Positions 1-10,458 of a stretch of DNA of 64,000 nucleotides are shown in pieces (the stretch's first letter is position 1; every line of letters begins with the position of its first letter). Below the pieces are notes generated by a model. The model saw only the letters and a program-made list of their open reading frames with translations. It made no database searches and was not told where the DNA came from. The position numbers and the translations under genes were made by a program. This stretch comes from Punctularia strigosozonata HHB-11173 SS5 (lineage: Eukaryota; Basidiomycota; Agaricomycetes; Corticiales; Punctulariaceae): assembly GCF_000264995.1 (NCBI RefSeq), contig NW_006767436.1, positions 2,164,851 to 2,228,850 on the forward strand. The letters run 5' to 3'.

Positions 1-799
1 CTCCGACGTCAAGTTCTTCTTCACCAATGCCGGCGTACCTCAACTCTGTCGTGGCGTCCTTGCCGGGGTTACCAGAGGGAGGCGTGTCCTTGCTTTGAAC
101 GTTACTCGCCCCCTTTCGCTCGGTAGTTTTACCCTTATCCACCGGGGTAGGCGTCTCTAGCAACGCATCGAACTCTGCGTCACTCATCGTTCTATTCTCA
201 GAGGCCAGCTGCTTGCTGTTAGGCTTCTTCGGCGTACGAGGCTCTTCGAGCACGACCGGAGAGCTTACCATTTCGTCGCCATCCTCCTGGTCGACGAGAG
301 ACGTGTCATGTAAACTAGTCAGCGACGCGAAGCTATTATTATTGCTTATCACGCTACGCTTGGACAGTACGGGAGACGCACTCCGACGTCTACGAGGTAC
401 TCTAGACCACGACCCAGTGTCGTCGCTCGACGCCCCACCGAATCCACCAATGACAAACGGAGACGGGCTGCGTGGCTCGTCCTTGAGCACCAGCCCTGTC
501 GTGCTCACCAACCGCGATCCTTCGCGATGCGCGGGAGCATCAAGGTAAGCGGGCAGCAAACCTTGAGTTATAACGGCCCCGAGGCTCGATCCTGTATGAT
601 CGCCGGCCATCGGGGCATCTCCGCGGTGCGTAGCTCCAGTCTCGCCCGCCAACGGAGATGAGTCAACGGGGTCAGAGGCAACCGCCTCGCCCGCGTTGAT
701 GTTGATATCCGACTCGGGTCGGGGGACTCTGTCTAGTCCGCCGACCCTACGGTCATTACGAGTCCAGCGACCCGTGAGCTCATCCCTAGACACAGGCAT
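1..799 (-). mobile_element. N-terminal part of a probable retroelement ORF, cut by the window edge
   Basis: A single uninterrupted minus-strand frame starts at the ATG at 799-797 and runs off the left edge, giving about 266 residues. The visible protein is low complexity: rich in Ser, Pro, Asp and Arg, with an arginine patch (RVPRRRRSASP) and no recognisable fold. Absence of introns over 800 nt is unlike the intron-rich host genes nearby. Together with the LTR-like upstream sequence this suggests the disordered start of a Gag or ORF1-type protein. No diagnostic domain (zinc knuckle, protease, reverse transcriptase) lies inside the window, so a host gene with a disordered N-terminus is still possible. 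It is treated as a fossil or mobile element; the visible part looks open. Confidence 0.45.
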
Positions 800-1258
800 A
801 CTCAGCGTGTAGGGATAAAGAAATAGAACACGTAGCTAGGAGTGCTCGCAATCACTGTGTCCTCAGCAAAGGTGTACCCGGGTGATCAAGCCGGATAGTG
901 TCCTATCGAAGAGGGGTTAGCGACGACGAGCGATAACGGATTACTCACGAAACACTCTCAAAAATATGTGACGCGGGCAAAGCCGAATAAGGCTAAGGTG
1001 CGTTCACACGGTAAGGTTCTCGAGCGGCACAACAAGAGAGAGTTCACGTCTCGATTGAGCAACTCGAGGTAAGATACGAAACCAAAAGGTAAAGGTCCTC
1101 GCGACGAAGCTGCTTGTCTTTTATACCTCGTCGCGAGCCCTTGAGCATATGGAAGTGGAGTAAAAGGATCAAACAGTCAAAAGGCGCATCAGCGCCGGAT
1201 GCTAGAAAAGGAAAGAAGTTCTCGGTCTCAGCCTTCGGCAGAACCGGCACGTAACACT
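800..1258 (-). repeat. LTR-like leader upstream of the retroelement ORF
   Basis: Read on the minus strand, this stretch begins TGTTACGTG at about 1258, has a good TATA box (TATAAAAG, complement of 1118-1125) some 130 nt in, and leads into the ORF at 799. That is the layout of an LTR promoter followed by an untranslated leader. I could not fix the inner end of the LTR, a tRNA primer-binding site or target-site duplications, and the partner LTR would lie outside the window. The family is therefore not assignable. A plain host promoter is the alternative. Confidence 0.35.
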
Positions 1259-1356
1259 AGGTCCATCGCACTCCAGCTCGCGATCACGTGCAGCCGCTGT
1301 CACTCTGCCCCTTCCCTCCGACTCCGAGGAGTCCGAACTTGAAGCCCGTGTTCACC

Positions 1357-2672
1357 ATGGCGGGCAAACGAGCTACGATGACGCTGGACAACGGCATAAG
1401 GGAATATAAGTATACGCAAGAGATATCACAAATGGTTATCTTGCAACATACTCAGAAAGCCTATCTTCGTGTACTCAAATACACCTCAGATGTTCGTGTT
1501 TGGGGAGGTACAAGACCCAAATATCGACACCGTCAATCTGGTGGAGGATATCGTCCGTGGTCAGATCATAGAACTTGTAAGCCCGAATCTTCGCGCTCAG
1601 AATTACCCGCTTGGCGCTCAATCCTCGTAGGTTGTGCAAGCTCGCGCTTTGGCTGTCCGTCGTGGTGCCCGTTACCTTACCGCAGAGGACCTTATCTTCC
1701 TTATAAGACACGACCGTGCAAAGGTCAATCGGCTTAGAACGTATCTATCATGGAAAGATGTTCGCAAACACGCGAAAGACTCTGGTGGTGACGCTGGTGG
1801 CGGGGTGGAAGTCGAAGTATTGGAGGATGGGGCAGACGGTAAACATGCACGTTTACTGTTCATTGTGTGCCCAGGCTCACATGAATGACCACAGACAAGC
1901 TCACCGCCAAAGCGCAAAAGATCACCATCAAGTTACCGTGGGAGCTTGCTACCATGTATTCGGAGGTACTACCGGAAGACGATGAAGAGGATGAGGACGA
2001 CATCGAAGCACACGAAGCCTCCATTCAGCGTTTGAAGGTATGTTCCGTGCTGATTTGAGATGACGGACCTCAATTCGGTGATAGGAAGCGGATGATGCCA
2101 CCAAGCAGATGACCAGAGAGGAATATCAACACTACTCGGACTGTCGACAAGCTTCTTTCACATATCGCAAAGGTCAGCCTTAGACCACATAACCTGTGCT
2201 GATTGTTGGCTAGTTCTCACTCGGTATACCAGCGAAACGATTTCGGGAGTTTCTCAATTTGCCGCCCCACCTTGATCTGAAAGCCGGTGATGATACAATC
2301 GATATCGTTGGCTTCCTCGCTTTCGAAATGGTCCGCTCTCTAACAATAGCTGGGCTAGAGGTCAAGAAGTCCCTCGAAGAGTCGTATCTGCGTGAAAATC
2401 ACGCGCCGACACCAGTATTAGGGAAGCGAAAGCTTGCATCAGGCGCGATCGAGTCCGCCAGCAAGCGTCGGAGGGATGACGATGACGATGCTGAATACAC
2501 ACTTCCATCGTGCTCCTTATTCTTACCTCCTCCGGAAGCACGCACGCCTCTACAGCCAGAACATATTCAGGATGCATTCGCTCGTATGCAGAACGACTGG
2601 GCACATCATCGCTCTGCAGGTATGACGAACTGGCGAGGGGGTCTCATACGGACTAGAGTCAGTCTTATCTAA
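1357..2672 (+). CDS. SPT3: SAGA complex subunit Spt3
   Basis: Spt3 is the histone-fold subunit of the SAGA coactivator that delivers TBP to promoters. Exon 1 (1357-1434) encodes a short N-terminus ending YTQEISQM. An intron (1435-1489) follows, then an exon reading MFVFGEVQDP...VEDIVRGQIIEL and, after another intron, VVQARALAVRRGARYLTAED. The family's most conserved block follows (LIFLIRHDRAKVNRLRTYL, SWKDVRK), then a C-terminal histone-fold half containing DIVGFLAFEMVRSL and a tail ending NWRGGLIRTRVSLI. At least five introns of about 45-60 nt are needed. The start at 1357 is chosen because it leads in frame into the conserved YKYTQEIS segment; an in-frame upstream extension to 1288 looks non-conserved. 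The gene lies only about 100 nt from the LTR-like sequence on its left. Confidence 0.93.
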
Positions 2673-2803
2673 ACGGACACCGGTTTTTGCATGGATCTAT
2701 GCGTTGTTGCACTATAATCTGTACATTTAGTTACTTGTCCCATGTTGTATCGCTACATTGTAAACATCGTTTTTCCAAGAGAGAACGCACGATCCCGAGC
2801 CTG

Positions 2804-4439
2804 TCAAAACAGCAGGGAAGCTGCCACATCAAGATTTCCACCGGCCTACTCGCATGTCAGCAGACACAGTGCAACGATTCACGTGTGTACTTACAGCATC
2901 TAATGAACTGATAGCTTGTTCTCTCGTCGCGCCTAAACTCATGAGGGTGGAGATAGCGGACTCAGGATGGCGCGATCCAGCTTGGGGCGTCGACGCTATT
3001 CTTGATGGTCCAGCCGCAGGAACGCTACCGAGGGCGTTACCCGCGCCAGGGAAAGGCGGGGAAGTACCTGACGGACCACCACCTAGAGATGGGGCCGAGG
3101 TAGGCGGATCCTCTGTCACCTCTAGGCCCTTGGCCTTATCTGGTAGTTCGTGCTCTGCCAGAAACCGCACTTCGCGGCCGCGGATACGTAAGCAGTTCTT
3201 CTCGAGGTCGATACAAGCTTGATGTGCTTTCAGCATATCCAACCCAAAGAGAAGGTCGACCTCGCGGCCCTGAGGGAAAGTAAGGGTCCAATTCCGACGG
3301 ACGAGAGCTGGAGGCAAATCACCTCCATAATAGTAAACGAACACGGAAGATTGAGATCAGCAACTTTCAGCGGCGCGCTGTGCACACGTCCCAATATCTT
3401 CGCGGTGCCGACACCTCTCGCCATACCAGCGAAACGACGGTCAAGGAGTCGCATAATTCTGCATGATAGCTGTTAAGTTCAGACGCACGACATTAACAAG
3501 TGCTCGTACCCGCAGGCTTCTGCGCATTCAGGGCTGACTGCGCACCGTCAGAAATAGCGAGACCTTGACTGATGAGATATCTCACTGATGGTCTGCTGAG
3601 CCCCGCTATCCACAAATGCTTTGACGGGATGCCCGTTTACTTCGACATCGATGCTGCGATGCGCACATTCAAAAGGTGCGCACACCATGAATGAATATGG
3701 GGCTTACTAAAGCATAGTTACCCGACCGAAGCTTTCGGGCGAGTACTCCAGAGCATGTTCCATGTTTTCAATGACGGCCTGTTGGCGTATATGCTCCTCG
3801 ATCTTCCTCTGGGCCTCCACGTCAAAAGGATTAGCCTCTAAGGCCGCAATTTCCCGTTCTTGAGCCCTTGTTGCCTCGGCCTGCCTCGCGGCGGTCTGAC
3901 GAAGGAGCTCGCCGAAGCGAGCTCCGTCACTGCGCGCAGCAGCTGCCAGCTCCGGTTGCACCTAGGTGTGCGTGCGCAAGTCAGTAAGAGGATGACAGCT
4001 GAGCGAGGGTGCACGCGCCTGCTCTAATTGACGCATCGCTTCAGGATTGCCTAGCAGCTGAAGCCGCATCATCTCGCTGTCGTGCTCCATCGCCCTTCAA
4101 TCGAGACAATAACTCAGTATTGCTCTCCTGCTATGGAATATGAGACGCATACCTCCCCGCTACAGCCACCTTCCTTCGAAGTAACAGCACGGAATCGTTG
4201 CCTACGCCGAGCTGCCGCATCGTCGACTTGACCTCACGGAGATCGCGACCCTCGAAGTGAATGCTCTGTTCGGTCACCGGTATACCTGACTGGCCAAAAG
4301 CTATGTAAAGAGCGGTCGTAGCGAGGCTGGGGCTATATACCTCAGCTTCCAGGAGGGCCATCACATTCTCGAGTTCCATGTCTGGGTCAATCTCCACGAC
4401 GAAAGATTGGCCAAGATCGTTCACAAAAGTAAGGAGCAT
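2804..4439 (-). CDS. DDI1: Ubiquitin-dependent proteasome shuttle and aspartyl protease Ddi1
   Basis: Ddi1 links ubiquitinated cargo to the proteasome and is a protease. Domains in order: a ubiquitin-like domain starting [18 protein letters not shown] (start at 4439, the first Met of the domain); a helical middle region with [20 protein letters not shown]; a retropepsin-like domain with catalytic motif [10 protein letters not shown] near 3620 and later [20 protein letters not shown]; and a UBA domain ([19 protein letters not shown], then [13 protein letters not shown]) ending at the stop 2806-2804. At least five short introns are required. One interrupts the protease domain between VTML and YIDVEVNG, and the last splits the UBA. 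The retropepsin fold is a host domain here and not a virus remnant. Upstream of the start, 4440-4954 is non-coding and should hold its promoter. Confidence 0.94.
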
Positions 4440-4954
4440 GTTGTAGTCGAGGCCGATGCAGAGGGGTGTCGAGAAGGTGAGTGGCGTGAATGGTTTCGTT
4501 CTCACATGCACCTCTTCCAGCTTACAGCCCGGCACAGATGCGCAAACACAGAGTGGTCATCATAACAAACGCGACGCGTCACCACCACGATTGATTCGTT
4601 CCAGTAACGTACAGAATATGCGGGAACGTTGGAAGATCACGAAATCAGAACTACGCAGTCACCTGCTGCGTAAATCTGCACAAAACGCGAGTGTCGGTCG
4701 AAGGCTAGACACGGTCACTTGATTAGACACCGACTACTTTAGCTTCCGCCAGCTCGACTGGAGAAACGACTTCTGGGCAATGCAGACCTTGAAGGGCCTC
4801 AGTTAGCCTCCAACGGCGCGAGAGATGCGACGCGGACATACATTCGTGAGCCAGTGCGCATGTTGGACTGAATCTCGCTTCCTAGTGCACTGGATGATAA
4901 ACTCATGTCTGAGGCACCATGAGCACAGAGAGCGGCTAGCCTAGTTCAGATGGA

Positions 4955-6146
4955 CTAACCGCTGATGTCGCTAAAGCTGGATGCTGAAGAACCATGGGTG
5001 CTGCCCTGTTCGCTCGTACTCGCTCGTATGAGAGCGTGATGGCGGACGCTACGAGCGCTACGAGGGGAAACCGCGGGGGGACTGGACGGCTTCCCAGGGG
5101 ATATACGAGGATGTATATTGACTGGCGAGGAACGCTGCGACTCCGAGGGAGGCGAAGGTATCATTGGGATCGAACCTCGAGGAGAGTCGGTGCTGGAGAG
5201 GCTTTCGCTCCGTGCTGGTTCATGTGGAATGTTAGGATTCGTACGAAACCCATCTGAATGAGGGAGCTTCGCAGAGCTTGATAGGCTAGTTCTGCCACGA
5301 TCGACTGGGTTGTCCTTGGTCCTGAATTGCGAGGACTGCACGAGCCCCAGCGTTTCGTTCGTCATCATCCTTTCTAAATCCCTAAGTTTCCGCTCTAGCG
5401 TCGTATCATGCTCCGCCGCCCTTTCCGCTTCCTCCGCCTTCACGGCCTCCGACTCTGATTCGTCCGAGGAGCCCGAGCCAGAGGTAGAGGGAGACGTTGC
5501 GCGAAGCGTGGGATTAGCTCGCCGAGGGATCGTTCCCTTGACGGTGATTGCTGAGGACGAGGTCGCCTTCTTCGGTCGCGGCTGAGACTGAGCGTTAAGC
5601 GAGTTCAAGCGCGCCCGTACACTGAGAGGAGTATTGTTCCGTGTCGAACCGGTCAGTTTAACGGGGCTGCCCGCTTTGTACGAGTCCTTGCGGAGAAAGT
5701 TCGGTCGTTCAGTGATGGCAGGGAACTCCTCCACTTGCTTTGCGGCCTGAACACCGAGCGGTTGCAGAGCGCCGCGAATGCCTTGTAGTCCCCGTAAATC
5801 CTCTTCATATCGCGTCTGAGCTCTGAACAACAGATAAGGCAACGGTACTTGTAGATGAGCCGCCAGCCCCTTCCCTGGAGAGCAACCTTAGCCTACCAGC
5901 AACGCAGACGGGATGAGGTACTTGCAGTCAGTGACCCCGCTATCCGGGCCCCTCGAGCGCGCAATCACCTCCCAAAGTATATTCTCCTTCTCTGTGTTCC
6001 ATTCAACCTGAGCTTGACGAGGGGATGAAACCCATGCACCGAGAGAGATCTGCCAAACTCACTGTGGGAGGGTCTTGAACCGCCTCTTCCGGTCGGTCGT
6101 ACGGCAACCTCACCACGACCCTGACCGATTGTGATGGTTGAGGCAT
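4955..6146 (-). CDS. ATG29: Autophagy protein Atg29 (Atg29 N-terminal domain)
   Basis: Atg29 is a scaffold of the Atg17-Atg31-Atg29 complex that organises the phagophore assembly site. Exon 1 (6146-6063) reads MPQPSQSVRVVVRLPYDRP and ends DPPT. After a GT-AG intron (6062-6008) comes VEWNTEKENILWEVIARSRG. A second intron (5925-5875) has a GC donor, GCAAGT. Splicing it joins GAC-T to GG-AAG and gives DWKGLAAHLQVPLPYLL, which matches the family where the unspliced reading does not. The rest (5874-4955) is a long Ser/Pro/Arg-rich disordered tail, with an acidic and serine stretch near the middle. About 361 residues in total. The N-terminal 80 or so residues carry the family identity. Confidence 0.87.
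5875..5925 (-). other. GC-AG intron in ATG29
   Basis: This 51-nt intron has donor GCAAGT, the classic GC-AG consensus, and acceptor CTCCAG. It is preferred over a GT donor three bases further on because only the GC donor keeps the frame and rebuilds the conserved Asp-Trp-Lys of the Atg29 domain across the junction. Confidence 0.8.
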
Positions 6147-7338
6147 GAACGCTACTCGGGCCACCGTTTGCGCCGACAAATCAAAGCAATAGATGAGGCT
6201 GGCGGGCTTGGATGCCCATTGGAAGCTAAATACGCGAGTGAGGCCCAGGATGCGACGTTGTGTTTACGTACGCGTACGTTAGCGTGCTGCCTACCGTCTC
6301 TAACACGATACTCTCTACTTTACTGCCGCACGCCAGTCGTTCCGAGCTGGGATTCCTTACGTTGTTTGCCTCCTGCTGACCCCAGGGTCTTGCGCGCGTC
6401 ACCACCGCTGCGCCTCGTGTTACAGCAATGATTCCAATGAAAGATGGCTATCCTCGCTAACGCTTTACCCGAACGAGCGTGATTTTGGCAATACATCTTA
6501 GACCAGTGGAGGCACGGCGACTCATCCACAGCGGCTCGGCACTCAGGTGACTCCGCATTGGCATATTCCTGTGGAAATTGTCGCCCGTGGCCGTGCGTTA
6601 TGCGCAAGCGACTTTGTTCAGGGTCGAATTTAGACGTGAAACGAACGCTGAGCCGTTATTTGAGTCACCAGGAGCTCATATCACAGCACAATAACGAGGA
6701 CATATGAGTGATCTGGATTCCAGACGTCTGAGATTCGAGACGAGCTCGCTCCTCGCGAACCCGAGTTTCCATCGACGTTGCGCACGTGGACGAAAGGCAC
6801 CGACAATGATTTCAGATTTGCCGCGGGAAAGCAGTGCCTTTGATATCATTGATGTTTGCCTTCTGCTTCGTGGCGGCGAGCCTGGATATCCCAAGCTTCG
6901 ACATTGTATCACACGTGGATACGCAGGACTCGGTGCAACAGACTCATACAGCGTCCACGCGGGATTCTTGGCAACCGATCTGCAAACCGAACGACCCTCG
7001 GGTAACGCCGCTGTAGATTTATGCGGACATGCCGTATCCTTCCCTTGGAACGTCGCCACTGCAACGTTGCGTCAGTTCTGTTGGGCCTTCGAAGCTCGCA
7101 AGCTCGCGGCGATTCGCTAAATATAATTGGCTCATCCCAATATTATATTATCAGACATGCCGAAATCTTCCCGGAAGGGGCCGGGGGCCACTGCGCACGA
7201 TATCCCTCTGAAATGCTCACGTTGTTGAGACGAGCTGAATCAAAATGACCTGTCTCTGGATCAGCGGGAGGTATAAACGAGGGCCGGTCGGGTGGGTCTC
7301 CCCACTCTGCCTTTCCCTGCGAACTGCAGCCCTCAATC
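6147..7338. promoter_or_regulatory. Divergent intergenic region between ATG29 and the CFA-like gene
   Basis: About 1.2 kb with no supported gene. Open frames occur on both strands (for example 6704-7120 + and 6676-7059 -), but they overlap each other, show no recognisable domain and have no conserved-looking blocks. A TATA box (TATAAA, 7272-7277) lies 62 nt upstream of the CFA-like start codon and is the only specific element I can point to. Confidence 0.5.
7272..7277 (+). promoter_or_regulatory. TATA box of the CFA-like gene
   Basis: TATAAA sits 62 nt before the start codon at 7339, a normal distance for a fungal promoter with a short leader, and no other TATA is seen nearby. Confidence 0.5.
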
Positions 7339-9258
7339 ATGCAACCTCTCGTCAAGTCCTCGATACCCTCCCTCTCCCTGCGTGGACGCGGCACTGCCTT
7401 CGGTGCGTGGCAGCAATGCACACTCAACGTTGCCCCCTTCTGACCGATCCTTGGGTGTATAGCCCGCGAATACCTACTATCTGTGCTTGGCCAGGGAGTC
7501 GAGGTTGGCGCACTCGAGATCATCGAAGGCGACTCGGTGGTCGTCCTCGGCAAGATTCAGGAGACCAAGCGCCCTGCCCGGATAGTCGTGAAAAACGATA
7601 CCGTCTGGTGGCGTATCTTCACGTACGTCTAGATCTCACTCGGTCCCTGCCGTTGATGCTTAGCTGTCATCTCTTAGTTCGAGCGACTTAGGCTGTCAGC
7701 ACGTTTCCCTGGGTTGATCGAGAATGTGGGACTGACATGATCCCCGTAGTCGCAGAGTCTTACATGCTCGGTGAATTCGAAACAGATGATCTGCGCGCGA
7801 TCTGTGATGTATGCCCTACTTCCTTGCCTTCATTTTATGTTCATCAACTCCGCACAGATCTGGATCAACAATGCGTCGAGACTCGAAGGGCTATCAACCG
7901 TCTTCTTCCAGGCTTTCGCCCTTGGTTACAAGTACACCAGCGCTCTCTTCGGACAGTCGGTATCTCGTGCCAAGCTGAACGCAGTGGCTGGTTATGATGG
8001 CTCGAACGCCATGTTCCAGGTAGCTTCAGATCCGGTCGCCATTGAGACAAATCTAATCATTGTTGTAGGCTTTCCTCAGCAAAGAAATGATGTAAGCTAT
8101 TGAGTCTCGAGGCGTGTCTTGCTTGCGCTCATTCTCTTCAGGTACTCCTGCGCATTGTGGACCGATGCGGAAGGGGGATTGAATGGCGATCTGCAGAGCG
8201 AGCGTGATCTGTTAGAGCTTGAAGCCGCCCAGAAACGGAAGATACGGCATGTGCTGACCAAGGCACGAGTGAAGCGTGGCGACCGCGTACTCGAATTCGG
8301 ATCTGGTTGGTGTGGATTAGCTATTGAGGTAAGCACCTTCATCAGCGTTACGCGAGCTGTGGCTGATTTGAACGCTGTGATAGGCCGTTCAGTGGCTTGG
8401 GTGCACCGTGGATACCCTCACACTCTCCGTCGAGCAGAAGAAACTGGGAGAAGAACGTATCCGCGCCGCTGGCTTGGAAGACTCCATACACGTTCACCTC
8501 CTTGACTATCGTCAACTTCCACCATCTTTCGAAAAAGCCTTCGATGCGTTCGTGAGCGTCGAGATGATTGAGGTATGCCTCGTTGCTATCATGGAAGGTG
8601 ATGTGTGTTGACGTATTGACATTCGCAACAGCACGTGGGGCCGACCCACTATGAAAAATACTTCTCTCTGATAGACTGGGCTTTGAAGTCGAAGAACGCA
8701 GCAGCGGTCATCACCTCTTCCACGTGCTCAGAAGCAAAGTACACTACCTATCAGTACGAATGCTTCTCTGCAGAAGAGGAAGCATATTCTGATCGCGACG
8801 TTCGTAGGACCCCCGACTTCAGCCGTTACTACATGTGGCCGAATGGGACATTGCCCAGCGCCACCGCGCTCGTGCAGGCTGCGAACGCGGGATCGAAAGG
8901 TCGCTTGCAGCTGGACGAAATTGAGAATCATGGCCAACGTCGGTTCACTGAGCGCTCTCTGAGATGGTGCTGTGACTGACTTCTCCTAGACTACGCGCGC
9001 ACGTTGAGGGAATGGAATCGCCGCTTCTTGCGTTTCGTTCCTGAGATCGAGGAAGAGATCATGGAGCAACATCCTGCGTTCAAGACGGATCGCAAGCTGT
9101 TCGAAGCCTTCAAGCGTAAATGGCTGTACCTCTTCCCTTCGGCGGAAGCTGGCTTCGCCAGCGGGTATCTCACATGCCATATGCTCACGTTCATCCGGGA
9201 GGTGGGCTGCATGCCTTTCGTGTGCGGTGCTGAGCTGAACAACGTCTTCGTCAGATGA
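7339..9258 (+). CDS. Cyclopropane-fatty-acyl-phospholipid synthase-like SAM methyltransferase
   Basis: Members of this family transfer a methylene or methyl group from SAM to unsaturated fatty acyl chains of phospholipids. The N-terminal part reads ALEIIEGDSVVVLGK, then SSDLGFAESYMLGEFETDDL. The SAM-binding motif is VLEFGSGWCGLAIE. It is followed by CTVDTLTLSVEQKKLGEERI, the segment SVEMIEHVG, and a C-terminal half with YYMWPNGTLPSATALV and ARTLREWNRRFLRF, ending at 9258. The usual bacterial SAM loop reads E-x-G-x-G-W-G-G; here a Cys replaces one Gly. The gene is split by about nine short introns and includes exons of 17 nt (7678-7694) and about 23 nt (reading FLSKEM). The start at 7339 needs an intron after RGRGTAF to continue AREYLLSVLG. 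The exact product, cyclopropane or methyl-branched lipid, cannot be told from sequence. Confidence 0.9.
7678..7694 (+). other. 17-nt microexon in the CFA-like gene
   Basis: The previous exon ends at 7622 (ATC TTC AC) and the next begins at 7750 (TCGCAGAG). Only by including these 17 nt does the frame run WRIFTSSDLGFAESYMLG, matching the family segment. Both flanking introns have GT and AG ends. Confidence 0.75.
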
Positions 9259-9691
9259 CTTTGTGATATTTGGGCATCAATCCCGGCAGTCTACATGCAA
9301 TACGTGTATACGCCGCTTACTACTGCGTCGCGAAAGACTTAAAACTTTTTATTGGATCCTGGTTTTAACTTCGGTTTTCTCAAGGCATGATGCTGGACTT
9401 ACATTATATATGGCACTAAGGGCTATCACAATCTCAGCATGTAACCACGCTCGGCGATTAGACGGGCGTGTTCTGTATGTTTATATTTCGTTCATTATCA
9501 TCCGACGATTGGCAATTAGAGCCAGCGTATACACACATATATATAAATATATATCGCACGATATGTGCGCCTGTCTGCAGTTATTGGAAGAGCCACGAGG
9601 TTCCGCGCGGTGTATCGTCCTCCTCCTATTCCAGTGGCAGTGCGGACTCGGTTGAGCGCGCGGGTCTTTCGCCTGTTCAGCCGCTACCGCC

Positions 9692-10233
9692 ATGGGAGGC
9701 TACATATCGCCACAGACCGTGAAGCGGTCATACAGACCCAAAAGCTATGTAAGAAGTCGTCCTCCGTAGCCAATGACCGGTCCACCAAACCCTGTCAGGT
9801 CATGTCCCCGGGGCTCCAGCGTGCCCGACGACCCTTTCTGTTCCGGAACGTGGTCACCGGTTTAGTGATCACCGCGTTCGTCGCAGGTGTCTACGCATAC
9901 GCTATCAACGCCGTGAAGCAAGACGTCTTCGACGATATCGATGAAGAGGCCAAGGCGCTCGGTGCAATACCCGCAAACCCCGACGCGAGCAGCTCGTCTG
10001 GAACCTCCGGCACAGCAGCGGCGGACACCACCGCGCCGACACCTTCTGTCGGGCCTACGCCCCTTGCAACGCAAGAAGCTGCGTCACCCGCACCGAAAAC
10101 TACGGCTGTGCCTAGAGGCGTGCTAGCAGCCCTCCTCCAACGGCATTATCCTGCCGCTCTCGACCCGGCGTCGAAGACCCTGGTCTGGGGGGCACCTCCT
10201 GTGGACAGCATTGGGCGAATAGGAGGGCGTTGA
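9692..10233 (+). CDS. COA3: Cytochrome c oxidase assembly factor 3 (Coa3)
   Basis: Coa3 is a small inner mitochondrial membrane protein that couples Cox1 synthesis to assembly of complex IV. Exon 1 (9692-9748) encodes MGGYISPQTVKRSYRPKSY. A 50-nt intron (9749-9798) follows, and exon 2 (9799-10233) continues VMSPGLQRARRPFLFRNVV. A single transmembrane segment, VTGLVITAFVAGVYAYAI, is followed by the family signature VKQDVFDDIDEEAK. The Pro/Ala/Thr-rich tail is longer than in short homologues; total about 163 residues. The start at 9692 is chosen because the spliced N-terminus matches the family, while the unspliced frame upstream does not. It lies in tandem about 430 nt downstream of the CFA-like gene. 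Confidence 0.88.
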
Positions 10234-10458
10234 TCCGTCACTTGTGAGTGGTCTAACTCTACGCTTGGGCGGGTGAATCGATCATTAAAGATTGCGTTAG
10301 CACAGTATAAATACACCTATCACCTATCACCATTACGATGTATCCATAGTAAGCCATACCATATCAACCAAGACCTTCACGTCCGAGCAGGAGCGAATGC
10401 TATGTCATCGACCAGTCATCATTCACGGGTGTCGGTTCGGACTGCACCCCATCGTCGG

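Noticed and set aside
3590-3660. Retropepsin-like DSGA motif as a retroelement protease
   Set aside because: It sits between a ubiquitin-like and a UBA domain with matching exon structure, so it is the host protein Ddi1.
6704-7120. 138-codon ORF in the ATG29/CFA intergenic region
   Set aside because: Overlaps an opposite-strand frame of similar length; no domain, no splice context, no conserved-looking segment.
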